Shown: positions 7,954-17,011 of the stretch, in pieces
Layout: each line of letters opens with the position of its first letter
Numbering within the stretch: the stretch's first letter is position 1
NCBI GenBank assembly: GCA_910586355.1
Contig: CAJUHJ010000007.1
Location: 54,674 to 118,673, forward strand
Origin: an uncultured Lachnospiraceae bacterium
GTDB lineage: Bacteria > Bacillota > Clostridia > Lachnospirales > Lachnospiraceae
Length of the DNA stretch: 64,000 nucleotides
Reading direction: 5' to 3'
Notes under the pieces: model-generated
Told to the model about the DNA's origin: nothing
Database searches by the model: none
The model's input: only the letters and a program-made list of their open reading frames with translations
Made by a program: the position numbers and the translations under genes

Positions 7954-8754
7954 CTATTTTCTAATCTTATCATATAATTTTCTTATATTCTCATCTCTTA
8001 TCAGCCGAATCAGGCTGCGGACAAAATGAAACAATGCCATATGTCCTTTCATCTTTAATCTTCCCCTGATATATGCCTCTTCCGATAAAAAATCAGGATA
8101 CACCAGCGCATCATACCGGTACAAAACAGGCAGCAGACTAATCGCTCCCGTTATTTTTCCCGTCAACGCCGGATCGCCTGCCGAAAAAGAAATATCGCTT
8201 TCTATATAGTTTGGCTTTAAATGGGATACAAGATACCATAATTCCTGCCACAAATGAGAAACTGCCTCCCGGTTTCTGTCATCTGTAATTTCTTTATGAA
8301 AGCGCCGAAACCCATCCATAGGATTTGACTCTTTTTTCTGCGTTTTTTTTGGGCTTGTCTGCTTTTTTTTCGATTGTTTTTTCTGATTTACAGAATCTGA
8401 TTTAGGGGTTATTTCCTCTTTTTGTATCTTTTCCAAAGAAACCGGCTCTTTGGATGGCAGCCGAAATTCTTGTTCTGCAGTGTTTGGTACGTTTTTCTTT
8501 GTTTCCTCTGTCGTATCTGTTTTTTTTTCAAATCCAAATATATGAAAACGTATGGATATATCATCGGGCTCTATCGCAAATTCCAGCTGGAATAGTTTAA
8601 ATATCCACCAAAAATGTCCGCGTGCAGATAGTTCTTCTTCTTTCTCTCCTTCCAGACAATAATAAACCGGATGAAAAAGAATCACTGCCGCCAAGGCTAA
8701 AATCAATAAAAATAAAATCCCTATGATTTTTAAAATCAGAATCAAAATGCTCAT
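7954..8754 (-). CDS. DUF2953 domain protein (YtfI-like)
   Basis: A 266-residue protein with an N-terminal membrane helix (ILILILKIIGILFLLILALA), a short soluble part (HPVYYCLEGEKE...ARGHFWW), a highly charged low-complexity linker of K/Q/S (about 110-150), and the C-terminal DUF2953 region (SFSAGDPALTGKITGAISLL). The frame extends to 8778, but the ATG at 8754 overlaps the upstream stop as ATGA, indicating translational coupling. Family function is unknown; the conserved partnership with gerW suggests a sporulation role. Confidence 0.85.
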   Translation of the reverse strand: MSILILILKIIGILFLLILALAAVILFHPVYYCLEGEKEEELSARGHFWWIFKLFQLEFAIEPDDISIRFHIFGFEKKTDTTEETKKNVPNTAEQEFRLPSKEPVSLEKIQKEEITPKSDSVNQKKQSKKKQTSPKKTQKKESNPMDGFRRFHKEITDDRNREAVSHLWQELWYLVSHLKPNYIESDISFSAGDPALTGKITGAISLLPVLYRYDALVYPDFLSEEAYIRGRLKMKGHMALFHFVRSLIRLIRDENIRKLYDKIRK

Positions 8755-9077
8755 GTGCCCTGCTTTCCCCGTTTGCAAAGATATTTCCTGATATTAAATC
8801 CTCCGGTCGCCTTATAAACATCGCTGACGATACAGCCGGCAAGTTCCAGCGCTTCTTCATAATTCCCGGCTAAACCGACAATATAAAGCCCTTTCTTGGG
8901 ATAATGCTTCTGCAAAAGTTCTCTTGACGGTATAATATCCAAAAGATTTTTTTCATTGGAAGCAAGAGTAATCACATAAACGCGAAGCTGTCCCGCATTA
9001 TGATTTACTTTCCATCTGATTCTTTTTAATCTGGGCCGTATACTTTCACCCGAATACAAATTCTCATGCCATTTCAT
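8751..9077 (-). CDS. Conserved protein of unknown function, 108 aa
   Basis: A small soluble basic protein. Residues such as LYIVGLAGNYEEALELAGCIVSD give an alternating strand-helix pattern, and there is no signal peptide or metal motif. AAGGAT lies 5 nt before the ATG. It is between the NUDIX gene and the DUF2953 gene, overlapping the latter by 4 nt (ATGA). I do not recognise a characterised family. Its position suggests co-expression with gerW. Confidence 0.7.
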   Translation of the reverse strand: MKWHENLYSGESIRPRLKRIRWKVNHNAGQLRVYVITLASNEKNLLDIIPSRELLQKHYPKKGLYIVGLAGNYEEALELAGCIVSDVYKATGGFNIRKYLCKRGKQGT

Positions 9078-9102
9078 GCAGAATCCTTATCACTCCCATC
9101 CT

Positions 9103-9555
9103 CTAAAAATACTTCCGGCTTCCCCATAAATTGTATTTTCTCAAATCCAGATATTCATTGTATGCTTTTTCCAAAATCTGCTTTTCATTGGAAAACTTAA
9201 GCAAATGATATGCCTCATGGAATTTATAATAACCTGAATCCGCAAAAAATTCTTCGCGCTGTGGTTTACTGTAATAACTGTCCGCCATCATCAGATACCA
9301 GTGCACTTCCTTTTCTACGGTATCTTCGGGAACCGTAAAGGAATACTGGCTCTTCCCCACATATTTAATGATGGATGCCTTCGCACCTGTTTCTTCCAAC
9401 ACTTCACGAGTAGCCGTTTGTGGAAATTCTTCTCCCTGTTCTACTGTACCCTTGGGAAGAACCCAGCCCTCGTATTTATTTTTATAATTCTTGTAAAGTA
9501 CCAGAATCTTACCACGAAAAATTACCACACCGCCACAGCTTGTCGCTTCTATCAT
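9103..9555 (-). CDS. NUDIX hydrolase
   Basis: A 150-residue pyrophosphohydrolase with a perfect NUDIX box from about residue 37: G-TVEQG-E-EFPQTAT-REV-L-EE-T-G-A, matching GX5EX7REUXEEXGU with the metal-binding glutamates. The N-terminus SCGGVVIFRGKILVLYKN is the usual first strand. The substrate cannot be read from sequence; similar short proteins act on dinucleoside polyphosphates or oxidised nucleotides. GGAGGTACTGCA precedes the ATG. First gene of the gerW run, with its own promoter. Confidence 0.92.
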   Translation of the reverse strand: MIEATSCGGVVIFRGKILVLYKNYKNKYEGWVLPKGTVEQGEEFPQTATREVLEETGAKASIIKYVGKSQYSFTVPEDTVEKEVHWYLMMADSYYSKPQREEFFADSGYYKFHEAYHLLKFSNEKQILEKAYNEYLDLRKYNLWGSRKYF

Positions 9556-9593
9556 TGCAGTACCTCCTGATGTGGTTGTTTCACTTAAAAAGT

Positions 9594-9622
9594 AGTATAC
9601 CGCTTTTTTATTATTGTTGCAA
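9594..9622 (-). promoter_or_regulatory. SigA-type promoter of nudix-gerW operon
   Basis: On the minus strand: TTGCAA, 17-nt spacer, TATACT, about 40 nt before the NUDIX ATG. Confidence 0.6.
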
Positions 9623-9646
9623 GGAACTTCCTTAAATTTTAATATT

Positions 9647-11344
9647 TCAACGCCCGATTAATACTTTTTTCCCTTTAAATGCAAACCCATACTTGCAGAT
9701 TTGTCCCCTTGGGATACCTTTTTTTACAAGCGCCGCTTCATACTGCTTCTCTTCAATTTGGCAAAGCGCCTCCTGCACCGTATCCTCTAAACTGCTTTCC
9801 CTTCTTCCGTTAAACACTTTAAACTCCAAAATGAAAGCTTTGCCTTCTTCCCTGTTTTTTGGCTCCAGCATTACATCATACCTGCCAAACCCGCTCTCCC
9901 TGTTTGATGTGATAATATATTTCCCCTGCAATTCCACAATCATTCCTAATACAAACCCATGATAAAAACGTTCTGGCTCCTCGCCGGACGGACGGTTCCC
10001 CGTATCAAAATAGCTGAATGTATAAAGCGCCACACGATTCATATAATCATTCATGGCATCTATGTCATCCTCAAGCATAGCCTTGATAAAATCATTATAA
10101 TCCGCCTTTGCCCCCGCAAACCAGCCCCGCACCATGCCGCCGAACATGCGCCGTACTTCATAATTCGTCAGAGCCAGTTTATACTTTACTTCATCACTGT
10201 CTCCTACGCAGTCCTCTCTCTCATAATCAAGCGCCTTTAAATAACCGCCTGCCAAAAGAAGGCTAAAGACCGCATCGAAGTTATCATCCAGCTGGCTGTA
10301 CACAATCTGCTCATCAATCGGACGCCAAATATACTCATTTTTCAAAAGTTTTTCAAAATCCGTTTTTATCCGCCTGTCACCTTCACGAATCAGCTTTCCT
10401 ACCAGACTATTTGCGCTGGTGTTCGCCCAATAGGTATCATATTTCTCCGTATCCAGAAAATTTAAAACAGACCAAGGATTATAAATGTCTGTATATGTTC
10501 CAAACACAAAACCGTCATACCATTTCTTTACTTTCTCTTTTTCTTCTCCCATCCCAAATTCCTCTAACGCGTCAAAAACCTCCCGCTCTGTAAACCCAAA
10601 AGATACCGCATATTCGTCCGACGTAGTCGTAACAACTTTCAGGTTATTCAAATCCGAAAAAATAGATTCTCTGCTGACCCGCGTAATTCCCGTCATAATG
10701 GCCCGCTCTAAATAAGGATTCGTCTTAAACGCTGAATTAAACATGCTTCTGGTAAATGCGGCAAGGTCATCCCAGTATCCGTGCACATAGGCTTCCTGCA
10801 TCGGTGTATCATATTCGTCCAAAAGAATAATCACCTTTTTACCATAATAGCGGTGTAAATAATCCGACAACTGATAAAGCGCAGATGTCGCGTAACTGTC
10901 GCGCATGTCCATTGATACCTTATCAAAAAAGTCCCTGTCTTTATCTGTCAATACTTCGCTGTCTCTAATAAAAGAAATTTTTATATACAAGTTTGTAATT
11001 ATTTCGCAGATTTTTTCCCTTGCCGTCTTATAGTCTTTTTCCTTCACCCGGGCAAAAGAAAGGCTGATGACAGGATATGTCCCCTGTATCTTTCGGTACT
11101 TCTCGTCCTCCCAGACAGAAAGCCCCTCAAACAAGTCCCCTCTGCCCGCATATTGAATGGAAAAAAAATGCTCCACCATGCTCATGTTTAACGTTTTTCC
11201 AAAACGTCTTGGACGGGTGATTAACGTCACGCTGTCATTCCGTTCCCACCATTCCCTGATAAAAGATGTTTTATCTACATAAAAACAATTCTTCTGTATC
11301 AAATCGCCAAAATCCTGTATCCCAATCGCTGCCGTTCTCGCCAT
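9647..11344 (-). CDS. AAA-ATPase-like / PD-(D/E)XK nuclease fusion protein
   Basis: 565 residues. The N-terminal AAA-ATPase-like domain (PF09820 type) shows CFYVDKTSFIREWW and a P-loop TRPRRFGKTLNMSM (about 43-56), with a Walker B-like VIILLDEYDTPMQ near 173. The C-terminus is a PD-(D/E)XK-type nuclease domain (PDDEXK_9): RYDVMLEP followed by AFILEFKVFNG, which gives D...E-x-K (about 495-515). Such proteins are abundant and multicopy in gut Clostridia and Bacteroides. Their role is undefined, with defence or selfish-element roles proposed only from domain content. AAGGAGAACGGGC precedes the ATG. It follows the PBP gene by 38 nt on the same strand. Confidence 0.88.
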   Translation of the reverse strand: MARTAAIGIQDFGDLIQKNCFYVDKTSFIREWWERNDSVTLITRPRRFGKTLNMSMVEHFFSIQYAGRGDLFEGLSVWEDEKYRKIQGTYPVISLSFARVKEKDYKTAREKICEIITNLYIKISFIRDSEVLTDKDRDFFDKVSMDMRDSYATSALYQLSDYLHRYYGKKVIILLDEYDTPMQEAYVHGYWDDLAAFTRSMFNSAFKTNPYLERAIMTGITRVSRESIFSDLNNLKVVTTTSDEYAVSFGFTEREVFDALEEFGMGEEKEKVKKWYDGFVFGTYTDIYNPWSVLNFLDTEKYDTYWANTSANSLVGKLIREGDRRIKTDFEKLLKNEYIWRPIDEQIVYSQLDDNFDAVFSLLLAGGYLKALDYEREDCVGDSDEVKYKLALTNYEVRRMFGGMVRGWFAGAKADYNDFIKAMLEDDIDAMNDYMNRVALYTFSYFDTGNRPSGEEPERFYHGFVLGMIVELQGKYIITSNRESGFGRYDVMLEPKNREEGKAFILEFKVFNGRRESSLEDTVQEALCQIEEKQYEAALVKKGIPRGQICKYGFAFKGKKVLIGR

Positions 11345-11382
11345 GCCCGTTCTCCTTCTTTGAAAAACACACCTATATATTT

Positions 11383-12822
11383 CTACCGATAATACGCATC
11401 CAGCACCTCTTTTGCCGCCGGAACTGCATATGCGCTTCCGATTCCGGCCTTCTCCACAATTACTGCAACCGCAATATCCGCCTTATCTTCCCTATGCGCA
11501 AATCCTACAAACCAGGCGTGGCTGTCCCCCTTATTTGTCCCAAATTCTGCCGATCCGGTTTTACCATACGCTTCATAACTCATACCATTTAATTTCGACG
11601 CCGTCCCGCTTGTGACAGTCTCTCTCATATACTCTCTTAAAATCCCGGCCTCTTCTTTTGTCAAAACTAAGCCGTACTCTTTTGATTCATATGTCTTTAC
11701 CGTTTGGCCGTCATGGTTTTGGGTAGATTCAATCACATATGGTTTCATTAACACGCCGTCATTTGCCACCGCGCTTGTAATCATCAGCATATGCAGCGGG
11801 GTTACAAGCGTTTTCCCCTGCCCGATGGATGTTTCCATCACTTCGCTTGTCGAAGAATTCTGGTTTAGTACAAAACTGCTTTTCGATGTCTCTAATTTTT
11901 CCACCGGAAGTGCCTGATTAAACAACAAGCCGTCACAGGTCTTTTTCATTTGGTCTGCATCTAACGAAAGCCCCATATTTGCAAATGATGTGTTGCAGGA
12001 TTTCACAAACGAACGTTTTAAATCTACCGTTCCATGCACTTCACCGCTAAAACAGCTCAGTTTACTGTTATTTTCTTGAATCGTTCCGCTGCAGGAGTAC
12101 GCATAATTTTGATAATCGTTTGGATTTTGCCTGATATATTCCAATGCCGTTATGATTTTAAACGTTGACCCCGGCGGATACAACCCCTGAGACGCGCGGT
12201 TTAAAAGCGGAGACTTTGAATTTTCATCCGCCACTATCTGCTCCCAGTTTTCAGATACGGTATTTGGGTCAAAATCTGGTTTTGACACCATAGCTAAGAT
12301 TTTCCCCGTCGCCGGTTCCATCACAACAATCGCGCCGTCAAATTCCCCAAGCGCATCATATGCCGCCTGCTGCAATGGATACTGCAGCGAAGTTATCACA
12401 TTGTCCCCAATACTTTTTTCATCCGTCACTTTATCCATTGTTTTTTCCAGAAAAAAAGCATTCGACCGCAGCAGATTAAAATTTGCCCATGCTTCAATCC
12501 CGGAACGTCCATGGTCCTTCGTCGAATACCCTACAATATGGGAAAACAACTCTGAATAAGGATACCGCCTCGTTTCGCTGCCTTCACTGTCGGTATTCGT
12601 CTCTGCGAGCACCTCCCCGTCTGCCGAAAGAATCTTGCCGCGGATAATGGTTTTTTCAAAATTCTCCTGTCTTGCATTATAAGAATTATTGATAAAATCT
12701 TCACTTTTTACCAGCTGGAAATACACAAAATATCCGATACAGCATAAAAACAAACCAATAAAACAATATGCGACGACCGCAAATTCGCGGTTATTGACGG
12801 AGGGATTCTTCTTTTTGCCCAT
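11383..12822 (-). CDS. Class B penicillin-binding protein (transpeptidase)
   Basis: A 479-residue peptidoglycan DD-transpeptidase with one N-terminal membrane helix (FAVVAYCFIGLFLCCIGYFVYF). The active-site motifs are S-x-x-K in YPPGSTFKIITALE (about 215), S-x-N in VKSCNTSF (about 272) and K-T-G in AYGKTGSAEFG (about 425). It is of the PbpA type, short for the class, with a reduced N-terminal module. It overlaps the 3' end of the FtsW/RodA gene by 32 nt, so the pair forms a polymerase-transpeptidase unit. I cannot tell from sequence whether it serves division, elongation or sporulation. Confidence 0.93.
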   Translation of the reverse strand: MGKKKNPSVNNREFAVVAYCFIGLFLCCIGYFVYFQLVKSEDFINNSYNARQENFEKTIIRGKILSADGEVLAETNTDSEGSETRRYPYSELFSHIVGYSTKDHGRSGIEAWANFNLLRSNAFFLEKTMDKVTDEKSIGDNVITSLQYPLQQAAYDALGEFDGAIVVMEPATGKILAMVSKPDFDPNTVSENWEQIVADENSKSPLLNRASQGLYPPGSTFKIITALEYIRQNPNDYQNYAYSCSGTIQENNSKLSCFSGEVHGTVDLKRSFVKSCNTSFANMGLSLDADQMKKTCDGLLFNQALPVEKLETSKSSFVLNQNSSTSEVMETSIGQGKTLVTPLHMLMITSAVANDGVLMKPYVIESTQNHDGQTVKTYESKEYGLVLTKEEAGILREYMRETVTSGTASKLNGMSYEAYGKTGSAEFGTNKGDSHAWFVGFAHREDKADIAVAVIVEKAGIGSAYAVPAAKEVLDAYYR

Positions 12823-14134
12823 TCTGCTTTCCTTCTCTTTCTCTTATAATATAAAAACCCTGGATGATTGCAAATAAAATCATTGTGCTGAATAAAGAAC
12901 TGCCGCCGTAACTGACAAGAGGCAGCGTCACCCCGGTTGACGGAATAAATTTAATCACGCCGCCAATCGTCAAAAATACCTGAAACCCATACGTCGTTCC
13001 AAGCCCCAATGCTACTAATTTATAAAATCTGTCTTTTAACTGCATAGCAATGTTTAAAAACATCAAAAAACAGCTCATACAAACCATAATCAGACAAATT
13101 GCAAAAATACCTCCCAATTCTTCTGAAATTGCAGAAAATATGACATCCTGCTCCACTTTTGGAATTTTTTCCGGCATCCCCTGATTTAAACCCGAGCCAA
13201 ACCATCCCCCAGTACCAATCGCAAACAGCGACTGACAGATTTGATAGCCCTCTTTTTCAATCACACGAACCGGATCTTGCCAGGCTACAACACGCACACG
13301 CACATGGGCAAATAATTTATATGCCGCCACCGCCGCCGCAGATCCGCCGGCAAGTCCTCCGATAAAATAAAACGGATTTCCGGTCGCCACATAAAGCATT
13401 ACAATATAAACCACAAAGAAAATCAGCGCGCCGCCAAGGTCTTTTGACAATACCAAAATCAGTACGTGCGCCGCCGCAGTAATTGTCGTCACCGCTATTT
13501 GTTTTAAGGAACGCGACTGATATAACATTCCGGCTACAAAAAACACAAAAATAATTTTCACAAATTCGGAAGGCTGCAATGTAATCCCTGCAATACGAAA
13601 CGAAATCTTTGCCCCGTAACTGGTCGCACCAAGCGCTGCGACTGCTCCAAGCGATAAAAGCCCTGCCGCCGCATAAATCCACGAGAGATTTCGCACAAAT
13701 TTTATTTTCTGGATGAAAAATGGAATCCCCAGCGCAAAAATCATAGACCCAACGGCGATTGTAAACTGCTTGACCGCCCTGTCAAACGACAAGCGGGACA
13801 ATATCAAAAATCCAATTGCCATCAGCATACACATATTGTTGACTAAAAGCTGCGCCGATTTTTCATAAAGCAGTTTATAACTGCTGATGACAATCAGGAA
13901 AAAAATTACCTGCGCGCCGTAAAAAATCAGCACTGAACTATTCTGGGTCTGATCATAAAGGACAAGAAAACCGTCGAAATGCAGCAAAAACATCAGCATA
14001 TTCTGACGGCGAAAAACAGCCGCCTGACGCTCTTTTGTCTTTTTTCTTTGAAAAACAGAAAAACATTCCCATGTATAAAGTGCAAAAAATATAATCATAA
14101 GATATTTGGATACTTCGCAAAATATACTGCTCAT
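12791..14134 (-). CDS. FtsW/RodA/SpoVE family peptidoglycan glycosyltransferase
   Basis: A 447-residue SEDS polytopic membrane protein with about ten hydrophobic helices. Family motifs include GITLQPSEFVKIIFVFFVAGML (TM4/5 region), LILVLSKDLGGALIFFVVY, FSAISEELGGIFAICLIM and the last helix PLVSYGGSSLFSTMI. Family knowledge: SEDS proteins polymerise lipid II together with a cognate class B PBP, and here the PBP gene overlaps the 3' end. The start at 14134 has GCGGGGG 4 nt upstream. Clostridial ftsW-like genes next to pbpA are often called FtsW, but the orthology group is not resolved here. Confidence 0.92.
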   Translation of the reverse strand: MSSIFCEVSKYLMIIFFALYTWECFSVFQRKKTKERQAAVFRRQNMLMFLLHFDGFLVLYDQTQNSSVLIFYGAQVIFFLIVISSYKLLYEKSAQLLVNNMCMLMAIGFLILSRLSFDRAVKQFTIAVGSMIFALGIPFFIQKIKFVRNLSWIYAAAGLLSLGAVAALGATSYGAKISFRIAGITLQPSEFVKIIFVFFVAGMLYQSRSLKQIAVTTITAAAHVLILVLSKDLGGALIFFVVYIVMLYVATGNPFYFIGGLAGGSAAAVAAYKLFAHVRVRVVAWQDPVRVIEKEGYQICQSLFAIGTGGWFGSGLNQGMPEKIPKVEQDVIFSAISEELGGIFAICLIMVCMSCFLMFLNIAMQLKDRFYKLVALGLGTTYGFQVFLTIGGVIKFIPSTGVTLPLVSYGGSSLFSTMILFAIIQGFYIIREREGKQNGQKEESLRQ

Positions 14135-14147
14135 AAAACCCCCGCTT

Positions 14148-16298
14148 TTACTCTACGCCCCTTTTATAGTGGCCATATGTCGCATGTTCCATCCCGACCG
14201 AAAGCTTCCTTTCATAAATCTTTAAAATTTCCTCTGTCTGCTCTTTTGTCTCAATTGTAAATGAGAACCGGAAACAAAAAATTCCAAACGATTTCAATTC
14301 TTCTATTTGTGAAAACATCAAAAGAGGTACGGAATTATAGATTACATTATAACATTCACTGCAATGATTTTTGACAGGAAAAAATGTGCCGTAACGGTCT
14401 TTTAAATACTGTACTCCAGGCGTTTTTTTACATCCGTTTAAATTCCGGACTACGCAGTGCGTACTTGTCATCAGCGGCAGATGCCCATATAGAAGCATTT
14501 CACTTCCTGTATTATTCCTTTTGCGCAGCTCTTTTTTATTCAGTTCAATAGGAATTGTATCGCCTTCTATTCCAATCTGCGCAAACGCATTTTTACTCTC
14601 GTTTGACCATGTATATAAATTATGGTCGATTCGAATTCGGTTCGCCTCTACGTTATGTTCCAATAAAAATTCCAAAGCGTCATAACTTTTTACTAAAAAT
14701 CCATCTGCTTTGATTTCCCCTAATAAAGACTGGTAAAACGCCGCCGTATGGCTTTTAAACACTGCCGGAAGAATCACATACAGTTCCTTTCCGTTTTCTT
14801 TTGCATGGGCATACGCCTTTTTTAGCCCATCTTTCACAGTCTCTTTGGAAAACACGAAACTATCCGCATAAATCCGATGAAACAACGGACTGTCAAGCAG
14901 CGCAAAAAGCTGTTCTTTTGTTTCTGCTGAAGCCGACAAAAAAACCTTCTCTTGTGTTATCGGATTCTTTTTTTCCCGAATCTCTTTTTTGGGTTCCCGC
15001 CGCTTTCTTTTGTATTGGTTTAAATATTGCCCGGCTAATTCCTGTAACGCATTTCTTCTCAACTCATTTACAGCCGCCGCAGTAAGAAACAAATCTGAAT
15101 CCAACTGTATGTCCAGCTGTTCAAATTCAAACGGCGTACGGCCCGTTTTACTCAGCTTAAGACATAACGTTTCTTTTGTCAAAGGCTGATTTTTTGCCTT
15201 CTGCGGCGTTTCACCCGTCACTGTTATTTTGGTATCCCGAAACGAAACCGTAAATTCTGCCGGCTGGTTTTTGCGTATCGTTAATCTGCCGTTAGCCTTC
15301 TCTTTTTTCTCCGAAAAAGAGACAGGTAAAGCGGCTCCTCCGCTTTCATGTGCAGATGTTTCAAATGTAATCATATCCGCGCCGTTTTGCCGTTTGTAAC
15401 AGCCCTCCGTAAAACCGTTTCGATTCCCAAGAAATAACAGTTGATTGTAATCTTCTTTACTGACATGAAATGACTGGTTTTCATTCTTTAAGTAACGGTC
15501 AATATACTTTCGATAGATGGAAACCACTCCGGCGGCATATTCTGCCTGTTTCATTCTTCCTTCTATTTTAAGCGAAGTAACGCCGTTTTTTAAAAGCTGC
15601 GGAATCAATTCAACCGTACAAAGGTCTTTGGGGCTTAATGGATACTTATGCCGGCTGTCATTTATTTTTTGAAACTTGTAATCATATACATCATAAGCTA
15701 ACCTGCAAGGCTGGGCGCAGCGTCCGCGGTTACCGCTCCTGCCTCCTAACATACTGGAAAACAGACATTGCCCAGAATAACTGTAACAGAGCGCCCCATG
15801 CACAAAACTTTCCAGTTCCACATCACATTCCCTGTGAATTTGCCTAATTTCTTCGAAAGATAATTCACGCGCTAATACAACGCGGGAAGCCCCGGCATTT
15901 GCCAGAAATCGGACTCCCTGTGCGCTTACGGCGGTCATCTGGGTGCTTGCATGAATCGGCAGTCCTTTAAAATTCTTACGAATAAACTGCATAACGCCAA
16001 AATCCTGTACAATCACCGCGTCCAGTCCCCGCTCATAATAAGGCAGAAGATATTCATACAGCTGTTCTTTTAGCTCTTCATTTTTCAAAAGCGTATTGAC
16101 AGCAAGAAACATTTTCTTGTGAAAAATGTGTCCATAATCAATTGCCGACAACACTTCTTCATGGCTAAAATTCCCCGCATACGCCCTGGCGCTAAAATTT
16201 ACGCCGCCAAAATAAACTGCGTCTGCGCCTGCCGCCGTTACAGCCTGTAATGTCCGCCAATTCCCTGCCGGAGCTAAAAGTTCTATATCCTCTGCCAT
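14148..16298 (-). CDS. U32 family peptidase-type (tRNA/rRNA hydroxylation) protein
   Basis: A 716-residue U32 family protein. The TIM-barrel part shows ELLAPAGNWRTLQAVTAAGADAVYFGG, VQDFGVMQF and HASTQMTAVSAQGVRFL. The signature CYSYSGQCLFSSMLGGRSGN, followed by NRGRCAQPCR, supplies the conserved cysteines. A second half (about 400-716) contains another barrel-like part with HCVVRNLNGCKKT and NHCSECYN. Family knowledge: characterised members (TrhP, RlhA) are prephenate-dependent hydroxylases of tRNA U34 or 23S rRNA rather than peptidases. Long two-domain versions are common in Clostridia, and the exact RNA target is not readable. GGGAGGAAGAT precedes the ATG. It lies 13 nt upstream of ftsW. 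Confidence 0.9.
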   Translation of the reverse strand: MAEDIELLAPAGNWRTLQAVTAAGADAVYFGGVNFSARAYAGNFSHEEVLSAIDYGHIFHKKMFLAVNTLLKNEELKEQLYEYLLPYYERGLDAVIVQDFGVMQFIRKNFKGLPIHASTQMTAVSAQGVRFLANAGASRVVLARELSFEEIRQIHRECDVELESFVHGALCYSYSGQCLFSSMLGGRSGNRGRCAQPCRLAYDVYDYKFQKINDSRHKYPLSPKDLCTVELIPQLLKNGVTSLKIEGRMKQAEYAAGVVSIYRKYIDRYLKNENQSFHVSKEDYNQLLFLGNRNGFTEGCYKRQNGADMITFETSAHESGGAALPVSFSEKKEKANGRLTIRKNQPAEFTVSFRDTKITVTGETPQKAKNQPLTKETLCLKLSKTGRTPFEFEQLDIQLDSDLFLTAAAVNELRRNALQELAGQYLNQYKRKRREPKKEIREKKNPITQEKVFLSASAETKEQLFALLDSPLFHRIYADSFVFSKETVKDGLKKAYAHAKENGKELYVILPAVFKSHTAAFYQSLLGEIKADGFLVKSYDALEFLLEHNVEANRIRIDHNLYTWSNESKNAFAQIGIEGDTIPIELNKKELRKRNNTGSEMLLYGHLPLMTSTHCVVRNLNGCKKTPGVQYLKDRYGTFFPVKNHCSECYNVIYNSVPLLMFSQIEELKSFGIFCFRFSFTIETKEQTEEILKIYERKLSVGMEHATYGHYKRGVE

Positions 16299-16310
16299 AT
16301 CTTCCTCCCT

Positions 16311-16341
16311 AAAAAAAGAGGACGAAATAAACTCGTCCCCC
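16311..16341 (-). terminator. Terminator after zapA
   Basis: On the minus strand GGACGA...TTCGTCC forms a hairpin followed by seven T, between the zapA stop and the U32 ATG. Read-through to the U32-ftsW-pbp run is possible, because no separate promoter is obvious. Confidence 0.65.
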
Positions 16342-16898
16342 TATTTCTTACCTTTTTTATGCTTTGAACCAGACGGTTTTACCATTGCCGTATCCGGCAC
16401 AGGCTCCGTTAAAACATCATCTAACATATCTTCAAAAGACGTCATATCAAAAACCGGATTCTCTTTTTGCTGCTGTTTTTGATCTACCGGCCCAAGAAGC
16501 GCATCTTCTAACGCAGATTCCAGCTGCGTTTTCTTTAATGTCAGTTCCCTATTTTGCAATTCCAATTCCCTGCTCGCCTTTTCACTGGTCTCCGACTGAA
16601 TCTGCGCAGAAATCAATTCATGTTTTAAATCATAAATCTCTTTTTCTTTTATTTCTAAATCTTGTTCCAGCTTATCAATTCTATCTTTTGCTTTAAAATA
16701 ATCATCCGCAATATTCAGCTGAATTAAAGTCGCTTTCATATCGACTGTAAAACGGCGAAATTCTTCCATTTCATTAAACTCATTTATCTTATTGTTGATA
16801 TAAACCGCAACGCGCTGCAGATATTCTTCCCCTTCGTATCCGCTCAGCGTATACACCTTTCCACCAATAATGACCTCCGTATTGGACTTTGATGCCAT
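16341..16898 (-). CDS. zapA: Cell division protein ZapA, extended form
   Basis: A 185-residue protein. The N-terminal ZapA domain (about 1-75) shows NTEVIIGGKVYTLSGYEGEE and QRVAVYINNKINEF. It continues into a long coiled coil (KDRIDKLEQDLEIKEKEIYD...) and a basic tail GSKHKKGKK. ZapA crosslinks FtsZ protofilaments at the division site. The ORF opens at 16913, but GGGAGGAAAACGT places the start at ATG 16898. A strong promoter overlaps the ruvB stop, and a terminator follows, so it can be transcribed alone. The extension past 90 residues is usual for Lachnospiraceae. Confidence 0.9.
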   Translation of the reverse strand: MASKSNTEVIIGGKVYTLSGYEGEEYLQRVAVYINNKINEFNEMEEFRRFTVDMKATLIQLNIADDYFKAKDRIDKLEQDLEIKEKEIYDLKHELISAQIQSETSEKASRELELQNRELTLKKTQLESALEDALLGPVDQKQQQKENPVFDMTSFEDMLDDVLTEPVPDTAMVKPSGSKHKKGKK

Positions 16899-16976
16899 AC
16901 GTTTTCCTCCCACTTGTACTGCTTATCATGTTCTTACAGTCTGCACAAAAATACGCAGGCCAATCTGAACTATTTA

Positions 16977-17011
16977 CGATTTATTATACTGATAAATCGC
17001 TTATCTTGCAA
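16977..17011 (-). promoter_or_regulatory. zapA promoter overlapping ruvB stop, with dyad
   Basis: On the minus strand: TTGCAA (17006-17011, in the last ruvB codons), 17 nt, TATAAT (16983-16988). A perfect inverted repeat CGATTTAT-N7-ATAAATCG (16977-16999) covers the -10 and part of the spacer. It could be an operator, or a weak hairpin for ruvB mRNA. Confidence 0.6.

Noticed and set aside
13317..13682. 121-codon minus frame inside ftsW
   Set aside because: Same strand but other frame than the clear membrane protein; Cys/Arg-rich translation without pattern.
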